Source: Echinococcus granulosus (lineage: Eukaryota; Platyhelminthes; Cestoda; Cyclophyllidea; Taeniidae). From it: a DNA stretch of 64,000 nucleotides. Position numbers and translations under genes: made by a program. The notes under the pieces are model-generated. The model saw nothing but the letters and a program-made list of their open reading frames with translations, had not been told where the DNA came from and ran no database searches. The stretch lies in contig NW_020170441.1 in the NCBI RefSeq assembly GCF_000524195.1, forward strand, positions 257,693 to 321,692, given 5' to 3'. Shown piece after piece: positions 11,061 to 24,200 of the stretch. The stretch's first letter is position 1; each line of letters opens with the position of its first letter.

Positions 11061-11992
11061 TTCAGCCTAAGCGAACAATGGCATCACAGGTCAAACTGCG
11101 TATACTATAAACCACTAGGAAATGGAAATGTGCTTCTAGGCAATTTTGCACAAAGAGGTAGCTCAGATCAAACTATACGTGGGTGACTCGCCAAATGGAT
11201 AAGGGCTAAAATATAGCACCCAATAACATTAGAATATTCGGCATTGTTGATACTTAAAAATCAGAATGATTATCTTTTATGTAGGTTGCCAAACCATTAC
11301 AAACAACTCAGAGCCTACTTTGACCAATATTGCACTACGTGACACATTATTTGGAATACCATTGATTTCTCACTTCCTCAAGTACAGCTCACTGGTGAAA
11401 TACGTGTATGTTTACTAAGAGTTGCCACTTACCTGTAGCTTTTAAATTAATACGAGCCGGTTACAACGATTGTAGCCACTTAAGACTACTCTGAGAATAA
11501 AAAGGGAAGAATACGTGGGCAGAGTATGCATATTCGGAGTATAGTTGGGCATGGGGCTACTGGCATGATCGGGAGTTCAGCCCGCCGGACGAAAGAGCAG
11601 TAATGCGATCCCAGCTTATCTATCTTAGCAAAACCGAGAGTTAAACAACCGAAGTGTTTCATTTCATCCCGTTTGTTACAATCGCCTTGTAAGCGAACTT
11701 TCCGCAATATCGCCCTAATTGACCTGCAGCAGGCTCTTATTTTAACTTTATTTGAAATCACCCACAAATTAAATTTCCTAACGGTGCCATTTGTTTGTAT
11801 TTTTTGCAGTGCAACGGACAAAATCTTACTTTTAAGAGCCTGCTCATCATTTACATAATATAGTCCTTTTTGTGTTAAAATAATTCTTTGTAAGTTAGAC
11901 AATGCACCGCACCACAACTATAAATTTAACGCATTTGTCTTAGTTCCTTTTGTTTATATAACCTGGTCTGCCTTACTGGAACTGCCGGTCTG
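11061..11992. promoter_or_regulatory. Shared divergent promoter region GPATCH11/CHCHD2
   Basis: The two genes point away from each other across 932 bp, so this spacer must hold both promoters. I find no TATA box or recognisable factor site that I would defend. Frames of up to 143 codons in this stretch do not resemble proteins. Confidence 0.4.
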
Positions 11993-12460
11993 ATGCCTCG
12001 GCAGAGAAGGTTTTTTGCGGATTTCCATCTTCGTTCCTAGTGTTTCTTGATCTCTTGATCTGTAACTTATCCTTGTAGATTTTCCAGTGGTCCCAGAGGA
12101 TCCCCAACGGCAATGCGTCCAGCGGCTTCGGCGGCGCCCCCGTCACCTCAGCCGTCGGGTGCCACACCACAACAGCCTAGCTTATTCAAGCAAATGGCCG
12201 CAACTGCTGCTGGTGTGGCTGTCGGCTCAGCTGTAGGCCATTCTATTGGGAGCGCTCTTACCGGTGGAAGTTCGCAGCCAGAAACTGTTTCCGCCCAGCA
12301 GCAACCTGATGAAGTCTCAACGGCCGTCCCTGCTGCCAATCCCTGTCAACACTACATTGATGACCTAATACGATGTTCATACGTTAACGGTGATATTTCA
12401 CAGTGTCAGTATGTTGCTAATGCTCTGAAAGAATGTAGACGTATGTACAACCTCCAATGA
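11993..12460 (+). CDS. CHCHD2: CHCH domain-containing protein 2/10
   Basis: Two exons, 11993-12009 and 12088-12460, joined across a 78-nt intron at a split Ser codon (AG|T), give 129 residues. The start MPRQRSGPRGS matches the MPRGSRS opening of animal CHCHD2 and CHCHD10. A Pro/Ala/Ser-rich stretch follows, then the conserved hydrophobic block MAATAAGVAVGSAVGHSIG (about 41-60). The C-terminal CHCH domain has both CX9C motifs: C-9-C in PCQHYIDDLIRC and again in QCQYVANALKEC. These four cysteines form the disulfides used for Mia40-dependent import into the mitochondrial intermembrane space; the human proteins support respiratory-chain function and crista organisation. The intron donor (AAG|GTTTTT) is weak. 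If unspliced, a stop follows and translation would have to begin at the better-context ATG at 12113, losing the basic N-terminus. Whether it is CHCHD2 or CHCHD10 cannot be separated; flatworms usually have one. Confidence 0.94.
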
Positions 12461-13340
12461 AGATGTTGAACTAGCCGTAGTTTCGTGTAGTGCTCTAGTG
12501 AAGTTATAATGTTGTGTTGCCTTTTCTGTGCCCGCTGTATTTGTAGAATCGTACGTTCGTTTTGGGTTCGTGCTTTGTTTTGGCTGTACGGATTCAAGCT
12601 TTGGGTTGCTATCGCAGCTGACTCCGATTGTGGGTTTTCGCCATTATTTTGGGGCTTGTCATTTCCACCTTTCTTTTCACAATGGTTGTGTTCTCCCTTG
12701 GTTCTATGTTCCAAGAAGTGATGTGTCGGATTCGAGTGGTAGCTATTGTCGGATTTGCGGTTTCACCGTGGGCCAAAAGGCTTGCGGCGGGTCTGCGTGT
12801 CAGTGGCGTTGGGTGGATCCTCAGTGTTTTTGTCCTAAAGTGATGTGAATTGTATTTTGAAGCGAAAATCAGGAGCTTAGCGACGCGACCGCGGATTGGT
12901 TCTTTTAAGTGTGTGGGTGAAGTTCAGCAGGGGAGGATAGCTGTTGTGGTGCTCTTTTGTTTTCGTTTTGTAGGTGGAGGCTGGATATGGCTCCTGGGTG
13001 CATTCCAGCCTTTGTATCGCATGTATTGGGGGTGGGGGAAGGGAAGGAGCCGTACTTGCGGCGAAAGATCGTCTTGTTAGGTATTTTACTAACGGGTGGT
13101 GGCAAGCTTTATTCTGTTGGAAGGGTGAGTCGGTTATGGCCGCTCCTGATGGTCTCTCGATCGGCTCGCGTGCCGCGTGACGTGTGATTTGCCGAACTGT
13201 GACCTTCGTTGGGCCACTCCAGCCTTGTATTCTGGCACCTACAGGAAGCGTCCATCCCAAGAAAAGTTGATAGGTAGAGTGCGCCGGGTTTCTTCTTCAG
13301 TCGGGTTGCTATGGAGCTCATCAGAAACCCCAGACCTCTA
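12461..13340 (+). other. T/G-rich, A-poor tract downstream of CHCHD2
   Basis: On the plus strand A is scarce: in the 240 bases from 12481 I count 32 A. T and G dominate. The skew fades by about 13.3 kb and may mark a long U/G-rich 3' UTR of CHCHD2. A G-rich run at 13029-13047 (GGGGGTGGGGGAAGGGAAGG) lies inside it. The several overlapping open frames here follow from the scarcity of A and are not genes. Confidence 0.5.
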
Positions 13341-14428
13341 GACAGGTTTGTATCGGATTCGGTGCTCACTAACATGTGGGGATGGTCCATGTTTCCGCCG
13401 GAGTTTTTTCGCTTAGAATGCTCATGGGATCTCTAACCTGCGTAAGCACCAAAAAGAGACATCATAGATTCCACCCCGAGGATAAAGACGTGCTTCTAAT
13501 AGTGAGAGGAATACGTTTAGCTATTTGGTTGGCAATACGTAGTTTGATTCGCGATAGCTTTCCATCAACAATGATAAAGTATGACGTCAGGAGAAAATAA
13601 TCAGACATAATTGATGAAGTTTACACATTGAATTCAGAAGGAGTTTCGCTGGTTGTAGAGTTTAAAGACAAGCTATAAGAGCATTGCCGTGGTGAGTACT
13701 ACATAGGCACTTTGTTTTAATGCATTTTCGCGTGATAAGCAAGGTGTTAGACAAAATTGGTTTTTTTATCCCGATTGCTCCTCTCAGTAGGAGAGAACTC
13801 TCGCAAGACCTACCCACACACCCAACCTCCCATCCAATATGCGCTGCCTAGCGCAAACCAGTTTGTGAAGTAGGTGTTTTGACACTCGGGCTACACAGGC
13901 CGAATGGTGAATCATCCATAATTGGGCATCGAAAAAAATACAGTGGTAGGTTGGTCATGTTCAGCTTTTAGAAATTGGATGCCATAGGCAAATAAGACAA
14001 TGTGGTAAGAGAGCCACATCGCATTGAAATTGACCAAAGCAGCACGAAGTGCCGAAATCTTGATTGCATCGACTTGATATTTTGTCTAATTATGTGTACA
14101 ACAAAGCAAATACTTTGTGGCATGGCTTTTGAAGCATGCAATTAGCCCCCCAGCCCTTGTGTGCGTCAATAATGTAAATGTTATCCCACAGTGCCTAGTC
14201 TTATTAAATCTTCAGCAGAGTTGGGACGCCACATTGCTGGCAGCAAGCAAACCCAATGATTTCTGCAGCCAAATACCAAACCTCAACAACATGAGAAAAA
14301 GGGAATCTGCAGCAGGTGGCTGAACGACAAAGACTGGTAACAGAAATATAGTAAAGGAAGTCTAGCTTTTGCGACCACTCTAGTATTGTATTCTAGAGGA
14401 GGTCTGTTAGCAAGCGATAAAACACTAG
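13341..14428. other. Spacer between CHCHD2 and the first LTR copy
   Basis: Ordinary AT-rich DNA with no gene, RNA or repeat that I can support. Confidence 0.4.
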
Positions 14429-14622
14429 TGTGATACGATGGTTCTTTGTCCCTCGGTATTGGTGAGGCGCCACCTTTGTACTTTGAATTAGCCCTCTTGT
14501 ACTTCGCCGGGTTGGCTGGCCTTCGGGTTATGCGAATAGCCCAAACACCTTCTCTGTGCTGAATACATAATTTGTCCGAGTATTGCCTCCTTCCGTCTTC
14601 ATGGAAGTCTCGGGACGCTACA
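14429..14622 (+). mobile_element. Solo LTR, copy 1
   Basis: A 194-bp element beginning TGTGATACGAT and ending GACGCTACA, closely alike to the copies at 34762 and 63110. Flanks are CTAG and TTGG, so no target-site duplication survives. Either the flank has mutated or the copy arose by recombination. Confidence 0.8.
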
Positions 14623-15229
14623 TTGGACTTGTGCGATTCTAAACCATTCATTATGGAGCTCTCTACAGTACCCAGATGCCAATGCTAGTTAATTATCTGC
14701 TTAGGTAAACAAACAGTAAGCCAAGGTATAAGATCGTCAAAAATATGCTTTACTACAAAACTCTACGTATTGCTACTCTTGGGCGGGCTCAGGGCTCTGC
14801 TTTAGTCGAACGTTTTCAATCCCCGGCCATAGCTGCGTTCCATGGAAGTTATGCGCAGAATTCTAGACGCACCACGTCTTACGGGCGAAACACAGCACGC
14901 ATGCATTTGAAGATGTGACGCAATTTTAATAAAAATAACAAAAAGGCGAACGAATCTGCTCTTTTTGTGTCTCTGGAAAGTTTTTCGCATTTTCTCAGAT
15001 TTCCTTAAAAATAAACGAAATTTGCACCCATCAAATGTTGCCTGACTTGCTACATCATGGACAATAATATGTGCATATTCCAAATAATTTCCAAACATCA
15101 GTCAATTTGGGTGATCTGCAATGGTATGATATTAAAACACCAGAAGATCGTCCAAATTGTTTAAATTCATTTGTTTAAAGCAGCTGAACCTTAAAATCCC
15201 GTTCAGGTTGACTGGCTGATGGTGCGGTT
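14623..15229. other. Upstream flank of the GlnRS gene
   Basis: No exon resembling the YqeY-like N-terminal domain of animal GlnRS was found here on the plus strand. Nothing else is recognisable. Confidence 0.4.
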
Positions 15230-15241
15230 TGCGCGTGCGCA
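15230..15241 (-). promoter_or_regulatory. NRF-1-type palindromic site
   Basis: TGCGCACGCGCA on the minus strand fits the NRF-1 consensus YGCGCAYGCGCR at every position. It lies 16 bp before the GlnRS start codon in otherwise AT-rich DNA. NRF-1 sites sit close to transcription starts of housekeeping genes, so this points to a promoter with a very short 5' leader. Confidence 0.55.
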
Positions 15242-15257
15242 GCATTAATTACTCAAG

Positions 15258-18200
15258 ATGATGAAGGATCCTTCCCCTCTTATTGTTGGCGATCCTGCCA
15301 AGTTTCATAAACCTGGAGAAAATTACAAAACGGATGGCTATGTTGTGACCAATCGTACTCAGGTCCTGCTTAAAGAGCATTTGGCCAAAACAGGTGGTCA
15401 TGTTGTGACCCGTTTTCCACCAGAGCCTAACGGTATTCTTCATATTGGTCATGCCAAAGCAATTAACTTTAATTTTGGCTATGCTAGAGTAAGGCAAAAC
15501 ACTCCTAATATCCGTTTTTTAAGAAAACTGGTGGTTTTTGCTATTTGAGATATGATGATACCAACCCTGAGAATGAAGAGGCTCGTTTCTTTGACGCTAT
15601 TCTTGATATGGTCCGTTGGTTGGGATTTGAACCATACAAGGTCACCTACGCATCTGACAATTTTCAACAACTTTATGAGTGGGCACTGAAATTGATCGAT
15701 TTGGATCTCTGCTATGTGTGTCACCAGCGTCCTGAGGAATTAAAGGGTTTTGATCCTCCCCCATCTCCTTGGCGCAATCGACCGATTGAGGAATCAAAAA
15801 GGTTGTTTATGGATATGAAAAATGGAAAGGTCTGGCTTTTTGCGTATTATTGCCAAAGTTCCATTAGTATCCAAATGTTATCATAATTTGCTAGGTTGTT
15901 TGTCTATCCAAGTTATATTGAAATGAGATTATGGATGGTACTTGCGTCTTCTGTACCGTAAACGCACTGTCTGTGTGCCAGAAGTACTATTCGAATGCCA
16001 GGATAAATGAGTGTAGTGGGTTAACACATTTACTGCCAGGATCTTAAGATATAGGCCCTTGCGGACTCCATATTTTTTTGGCGTGATACTGTGCGTACTT
16101 TATTTATTTGGTCACTTTAACTTACTCGAAATCACAAAATTGCAATTATCATTAAACCGGGTAACTTTTACGCCTATTTCATTGTTTCTAGCTTAACCGA
16201 TTCGTTTGTGACTCCAGATGATGCAATCAGTTATCATGAACAGATAGCGAATAATTGCCACGTGCTTTAGGTCCGGGTTTAGATAAGCAAGTCGGAGTGC
16301 TACGTATGTAGTGCTGTTAGCGCAAGTTAATCCACTCATGCAATGGTTTTCGATCTCTCTATTTACCGAAGTTGAGACCCACTATCCTATTTTAATGCTT
16401 ATTGTTAATCCTGGCTTGAATCACTTCGTGTACTCATTACCGCTGCAGTTGGAAGAAGAAGCGGCCACTCTTCGGATGAAGTTAACGCTGGAGGATGGCA
16501 AGCAAGATCCGGTGGCTTATCGCATAAAAATGCGTCCTCATCATCGAACAAAAAATGAATGGTGCATTTATCCTACCTACGACTACACTCACTGTCTTTG
16601 CGATTCGATTGAAAATATTACACATTCTCTGTGTACAAAGGAATTCCAGTCTCGGTGGGTTGGTTCCTTCAATTCCTTTGATTAATTGTACTCGACCATG
16701 TAATTGGAAAATTTCCACAAATTTACAGGAAGCAAAATATTTTACTGATTGAAGTCTTTCTGAATGTTTCACCAGTATGCAATGTTGAGGGAAGTGGAAT
16801 TTAACCCAGCCATGATTGCAATCTACCATAAAGGTGCGCATGAATTGTAGGCCTTTATGGTTCATATCCTTAGGTTCTTCGCTAACAGCACATTTACTTG
16901 CAATGATGCTTGAATTGCCTTATTTATTCAAGGGTTAGATTTTACTCATTTACAAATATGTGCCTATGTTTTTATAGCATAAACTAGTATTTCAAAGGGT
17001 AGGCTAGACACAGCTCCTTAATTTTGATAAGAATGGACTCAGTGCATTAATAAGCTACCTAAAGGTGCTCTATACAAAGGTAGATTATCACCTAACTGCC
17101 AATATATTTTCAGGCTGGATTTCGTGATCACTGACTCTAAAGTCTATTTTACAAAGAAGTATGAGTACCTCGTAAAAAATCTTCCAAGTTTGAGAGAGTA
17201 TCTGCGCATAAGACGTCCTAGTGGTATCCACGACTCGGATTCTGAGCTTCTTGTTCGTTGTAACCACATTTTTTGATAGCCGGATGAAACTTCGTTTTTA
17301 TTGAACAGTCTTCTGTGGTTCGCTGCTTTGACGAACTCATACTTTTTCCTAATATCTGATACAACTGTGCTCGCAACTGGTAGCTTGACTCGTTAAAAAT
17401 ACGGGAGCCTTATTTGTCAAAATTTCATTGAAATTCAAGCGGTTACTATTTAAAAGTAAGTAAAACTTAAACATTGCAGTAATCGGGAGAAGTGTTTATT
17501 TAGCTGGCACTGCCTCCTCGGCCCGTCGGATGTATAGCACACAATGAATATTTTTGTCCAAGTCAATATGATCTTCTGGATGCCTTTAACTTGTATAATT
17601 ACTCGCGTATTAGTCCTGATCCTGTAGCTTTTTCGTAATGTTTCCCGAAAATAGATCGTCAAATATATTTACTTGTTAACTTGTTATGCCGCCAGGTCTT
17701 CTTCCACTACCTTTTATCATTTTCTTAACCGTTCATTGCTTTATATTTGCATTCCACCGAGTTTGTACCCAGAACGTCATTCATCTAATTTATCATCGTT
17801 GATCCTGATTATGTTTATTGACCATACGTTATAACAACCTCACAGTTGCTTTCATTTACCACGTACATTTTTGCATGCTCATACCCCTGGGACTGCAACT
17901 CATTTGAAAGAATAGCTTCTTAAGTCACTGCTTTTAGTGAATTAGCACAGGAGAGATTTGCGTGTGGAGAAAGTTAATGCATTCCCAAACCTTGAACCGA
18001 CTGTGCAGGGAATTTCAAGCCCTAACTGGGTGTGGATGATTAGTTAATTAACTTAATTATATTGTCGGGTAGGCAAAATTAATGGCCATTTTATTGAGGT
18101 ACTTACCTTACTCTTCCGTCATCACTTCCACCCGCAAATGTCAATAAGTGAAGCCCTTGAATAACTCAATTTGAATAGGGGTTTTCTTGATAGCGTGGGA

Positions 18201-21200
18201 GGTTGTTTACAGATAAAACCACAACTTACTTGCAAAATACTTATGGATGTACAATGTTAATTTGAAATTTAAATTGCCTTGATCAGTTAGATGCGTTTGA
18301 TCGTGATTTCATCGTAGACATAAAGATGTTGAAGTTGACTCGCCTTCTACATATTACTTATTGTTTATGAACATTCTCATGTTGTCTCGAATCAAACAGG
18401 CAAATGATAATAAGAAAGAACGGCCGTATATTTTAACGATTGACTACTTTCATTTATGTACACATTTAATGATGTTGGAGTGCATAAGATGCTTATCTGC
18501 TATAGTTTTGGATCGGCTATGACAGCTTTAACGTTTTTTCTCCTTCCCTTGAACCGTACATTTTAGACGTTCTTCCTACTACTGGTTGTGCAATGCCCTA
18601 GACATCTACTGCCCCGTGCAGTGGGAGTATGGTCGATTGAACTTCAACTATACGGTAGTTTCGAAGCGAAAGATTCTGAAGTTGGTTGCCGCGGGCGTGG
18701 TGGCGGATTGGGACGATCCGCGCCTATTCACGCTTACCGCGCTGCGGCGCCGTGGCTTCCCCCCCGAAGCTATAAACAACTTCTGCGAGATCATCGGTAT
18801 CACCGTGAGCCAGACCGTATTGGACCCCTCCGCCCTCGAGGCCTGTGTTCGCGACTACCTCAATAAACACGCCCCTCGCCGGATGTGTGTGGAAGAACCC
18901 CTAAATCTGGTCATCAGCAACTGGAAAGAACTCTATGGTGACAATGAAGTAGTCGAAGTAAGTGCTGTGTCTCCATTACGGCCCTGGTGCCTCCTAATTC
19001 ACAGTAGTCGGATTAAATAATTGTCTTAAGCTTTCCTTAGACCCGTTATTTACATAACAGTACAGAATGATCAGGCCGGTCCAATTTATTCAAACAAACG
19101 TCTGTTTTTACCAAATGGACAGTGTAGTATCGATACTGAGGCACCTTGAATTGTTGATTGCTGATGCTTTTCAGCATTCATATAATATCAGCATTTATCC
19201 GTTTTCTTCGCAAGCTATTTTCCAAAGCCCTACATTTATGAAATTTCATTAATAATATGTAAAGGTGCTTAATATGCGTAAATCGAGTGAATTAAAAGAG
19301 CTCCTGCGTGTCATATTTTCGTTAAGATTCCCCCACCCTCGTCAAGCCGTTCAAAATGGAATGTTGTAGCTTATAGCTGTGATTGGCGTTACGTGGAGGT
19401 ATTTTTGCTGTAGGGAAAGTGCGCATATACTTACACCATGGTTGTTAAATTGTTTACTGTATTTCTGGTTTCAAACATTTGGCAAAGGGGAAAAGTTTTT
19501 GATTTGTCACTCATATGTAATCATGCGCTATTCTAACACTTCGCGGAGTTTCCCCACTTTGTGATATCTTTCTGTAAATGCAGCACCATTTTATTTTCAT
19601 CAGTTAGATGTCATTCCCTTCATTTAAGATAGTTTTCTAGTTTTCTTTCCACTTTTGCTCCCAAAACTGCTGTGTATACTTTGTATTTTATTCTAGTAGG
19701 TTAGTGTCATAAAGTTGTTGCTAGGTGACCCTTACAATGGTTTTTTGACTAAAAGAAACTGGAAGGGACTTGTTACGGTTTACCTAGATTTCTTAAAATC
19801 TATATTTTTTCTGTTTTATGTTCCATCTTTAATACACCCACTGCTTGAAGGATTGTAAGATGCGAACATTGCACATACGTAGATCTTTTCATAAAAAAGA
19901 TTGGTGACTTTTTTACAATCAAATCGACACATTTCTGGGAGAGCTGAGTTATCTGTCGCATTGTGCAAACCGAGCGGAAATGTAAGAAATGAGGTCAGCT
20001 TATTCCTACTGAAGTGTTAGACTGAGATTTAGAATCGGTAGTCGCTTTTCCCTTAAAGACTTTCTCATTATTACATCAGACGCTCTGAAGAAACTGCTTT
20101 TACGGCATGCCATCGAAAAGGTCATGTTGCTTCCGCTGTTTCAAACTGTTGGTGCAGAATCCTTTGAAAATTTAGCTTCGCTAAACGGGACTGCCTTTGG
20201 GGTTTTTCCTTTCAAGCTCCTCCTTATTTCCATCCGGAATCATTTTCCATATTACTAATGGAAAATTTTCACCAGACGTTTCACCGGTGTTGCATTTTAA
20301 ACACATATGTTGAATGAGAAATTACTTGTTTCGTTGGCGCCGATCAGGTAGCTATCCCACATTTGTACCACAAAACAGTGATCAGCGATTGCTCATTTCA
20401 CCACCATTAGTATTCCAGCAGTGGTTGGGATCATAATGTCCTTATGTTTCAATTTAATACCATGTGTAAATGTTAATTTCATGGTTCTTTTGTAGGCTTG
20501 CGAGCAAAAGCTGTAGTGTTAATTGTGGCAGCGCCTCCACTGCATTCCGTAATGAGTACGCTATGGCAAATAACTGTCCAGCAGCCGAGGGCATCTGTGG
20601 AGTTTGTTCTTATGTGCCAAAGTTTTTAATTTTTACTACGTATTCGACCTTTCCACCACCTCGTGCAAACAAAAAATTCATTTGGACCATTTCAACAGCT
20701 TATCTGTGTGGTGTGTCCTTTCTGATCAGTTTTTTTTCTTGCTGATGTCTGCAACCTGCTAACTTAACGGACTAAATGCTAATTACACACTGGCCAAGAG
20801 CTTGCGGTAACGGTGTGGTCTCTCCATTGATACGAGCTAATTCATCTGATGCCCAAAAAATTGCGGGGTTCTGAATCATCGTGTCGGGTTTTTTACGTCT
20901 TTGAGGTCCCACGCGTTGCTAGTGCGCGTGGGTCATAAACTGAGCACTGCTGTCGAATTTCTTTCGCTTAACCAGATGTGTTTGGATAGTAAAGCTTTTC
21001 ATTGCTCGTGGTTTCACTTGTCTATATTCTCCCCATGAAATCCTTTAGTTAATGAATTTTCGAAAGCGCCGAGACGTAGATTATGCAGTCAGATTGGTTA
21101 TCCGATTTATTGCCAGTTGTTTGTTGGTTCGAATTTTGTCATCTAACCGCCTCATACTGTTTAGCGCCTGCTGGAGACAGTTAGCTTTTTCTCGCACCTT

Positions 21201-24200
21201 TTTGATATTTTCGTACATAGATGTGAATTTCTCCTCATACCACCCCCTAGTGTTTTATCGAAACATTAAATCCTCTGGCAGCGACAGATTTTTATGACCA
21301 AACCATTAGCGGTGACCTCTATCGCACTCGAAGAACACCGGCTGCACAAGTGGGAGCGATTCACCGAAGTTCGTATCTTGGGAAAAATTTTGTGATTCTT
21401 TGACCACTTTCAGGGAAATACAATGTAATGACAAGGCGGAGGCGGTTTTGGAAACGTTCATTTTTTCTAAAAGGCACGATAGCGTGCTGTCTAGTACAGC
21501 ATTCCATTCTCGAGGGGGACTTCTCCAACAAGTACCATTTATTACAATTTTGAAATAAAGTCAAAAGATGGGGATACTATTTCATTGGCCGGTGGGATTT
21601 GGTCATTCCTCATCGCGACAAGTTCTTTTCCACCATCACGTGTCGTTATAGCCATAGCTAAACTAGAGTCAAGTTTATGCAGCTTTTAAATACGATCATA
21701 AGGAGTGAATTTAATGGTTTCCGTAAAAATGAACTACTTGTAAGTACTTTCCATGCTTAATAAGTAGCCTGACTCCTGAGAACCTCGAAACTCCTAATTA
21801 AGATAAGATGAACGTGAATTCTTTAAACTCATACACTAAAATGATTTGCAGTGAGCTCATAGCACCATAGAAGTGATCTCAGAAGCTCTTCTAATGGTTC
21901 AAATTAGTACCCGTATTTAGGGATAAAATCCTTTTAACTAGTAAATCAAAATGATTGGCCACCTAGTCAATGCACAAGGGTTAAGCAGGACCCTTGTTTC
22001 CATTGATTGAGCTTGATGTACGGTACTCATTCATAAAATTACCCTCTGAAAGCGACGAACCTGCAGGTCCGTCATGCCTTGTTGTGGCTTCCCGCAGTTT
22101 TTTTGCGCGAACGAATAATAATTCGTTAGAGTTGTTTTCTCCTTGTCCATATTGATCACAAACTTCCTCCTTGTAAATTCATTTTTTCTAGTGGCCACTT
22201 TTCATAGGCGTAAATTTGCAATTTCAATCGGACCTTTCCCTTATTATACAAAATTATCAATGTCCAAAAGGTATCAAGCGGCATCCAAAGCGCCCACATT
22301 TCGTATGCAGATTCATTTCTTTGGATTCATTATCAAGCATACGCTCACTTTAGGGAATGAAATTATTGCATTCCAGATCACCTGTCACATCTATCCATTG
22401 CCTTTGCCGCCTTGCCCGCTTTTAGTGTTTAGGGTAAAACACGGTAACAAGTATCTGAAGCGACCGAAATTCCCCGAATGCGATGCAAAAAATCAGCTTA
22501 AAACGGTGGTAGAATGACAGTGATTTGCAATAAATGTGGCCGTTTGGCTGTGTTGTAGTCTCACATGCTGAAATTTACGGAAACCCGTGTTTATTTTCAC
22601 TCATGCTTCGGAATTCATTCCGATATCATTTCTGTAACCCGTTTGTTCTACATTCTGGTATCTTAGTACGCCGTTATGAATAAATCATTTCGTCGCTTCT
22701 AAAGCTTCCATTTTATGTGCCAAAATCTTCACTGCTTAATTGTGCTGTAAACCATGTTTGCTGCTCGTAAGCTAGCAAGCTGTCACATGGCTTATCTTTA
22801 TTTTATCTAGAGCACAAATTACTTGCCACTGTGTGACTTGGGATTTCAGATAAAAGTAGTTGAGGGTCAAGACTCATAAGTCATGACGCTTGAATTCCGA
22901 AACATCTACAGCCTCTACCTCCTCAGGATAATGCGAAGCACGGCGACAACTTGCGTAGATGAACGCTCGTGTGAGCTCAAACACGTGTGTGTATGTATGC
23001 GATTCATCCATTTCCAAAATGACCACCTTTATTACCTTTAAACCGCAATACAAAAGACTATTCAACTGCGTCCTCCTGTATTTACCCCAATAATGCGGGC
23101 ACATTCAAAAATGCAATTTTTTTGCATTCTCAAGGTGACTGCACCTGACTTCCCCGCGGAGGAAAACAGCACCATGCGTCAGGTGATCCTCGCGCCCGAA
23201 TTGTTTATTGAGCAGTCCGATTTCATGCCTGAGACGAAGCCTGGGTTCCGTCGGCTAACGCTAACCCAAACGGTCGGCATCCGTTATGCTGGTCTCGTTC
23301 TCTCCGTCAATGAGATCCACAGGGTACGCCATCTACATCTGGCCACTTTAGCACCTTGCTTCCAGCGTTTTAATTGCTTCCTTTATTTAACAAAAATTTG
23401 GATTATTAACGAACGTAGGGGAAATCATTATTACGGCAGTCAAGGTTAAGTGTTGGTTTCGAAGACGTGAAGAGTTTGCAAACTTGTTTAGTTCTCGCAA
23501 GCGGTTGAACGCAGTGATGTTTGGTCGCTGCATTTTTGAAAATAACTGCCTTTGCGAATGAATCACTTTCTTTTATGTTCTTTTAGGATGCTAATGATAA
23601 AATATCAAGCATTTCTGTCATCGCGACTCCAGTTTCTACGGAAAACAAACCAAAGGCGTTTATTCATTGGGTTTCGAATCCACTAAAATGTGAACTTCGC
23701 CTCTACAGCCAATTGTGAGTTTGGATAGTTCCCAGGTTACCTTGTTCATTTACTTCCATCCTCCCTAATCATGGTTTCCGTAATTTTGTTCACTCTTAGG
23801 AAAATAGTTCAGTCTTTCGGCAAAGTCTGTCCCCAAATCGTACTGAATCAGAAATAGCTTAAGCTGTAACATATGTTCAACAACCAAGGCTAGGATTTGC
23901 ATTGGTCTGTAATTGTAATCTTCCATAAAATTGTGAATGAATTTAAGTGAAGTATTTGTCATCCACCTCCATCAAAGTGGGGATTAGTAATTTTCACTTC
24001 AACTATTGCTCAGGTTCGCATTTCTTACCGGGTCGTCCATTTGGAGGCATTAATGCTAGTCACAGTAACTTTGACGAGTATGAATACTTGAATTTTATCA
24101 TGTTGAAGGATTGTTGGGTCTGACTATAATGTTTTTGCTGTAGTTCTAGCGCACCAATGCTCTTCTGAAAGGATTGAAGTGGCACCTTAAGCTAAATTGC

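Noticed and set aside
12509..13260. Several overlapping open frames of 60-127 codons on both strands
   Set aside because: They follow from scarcity of A (few stop codons on plus) and carry no motifs.
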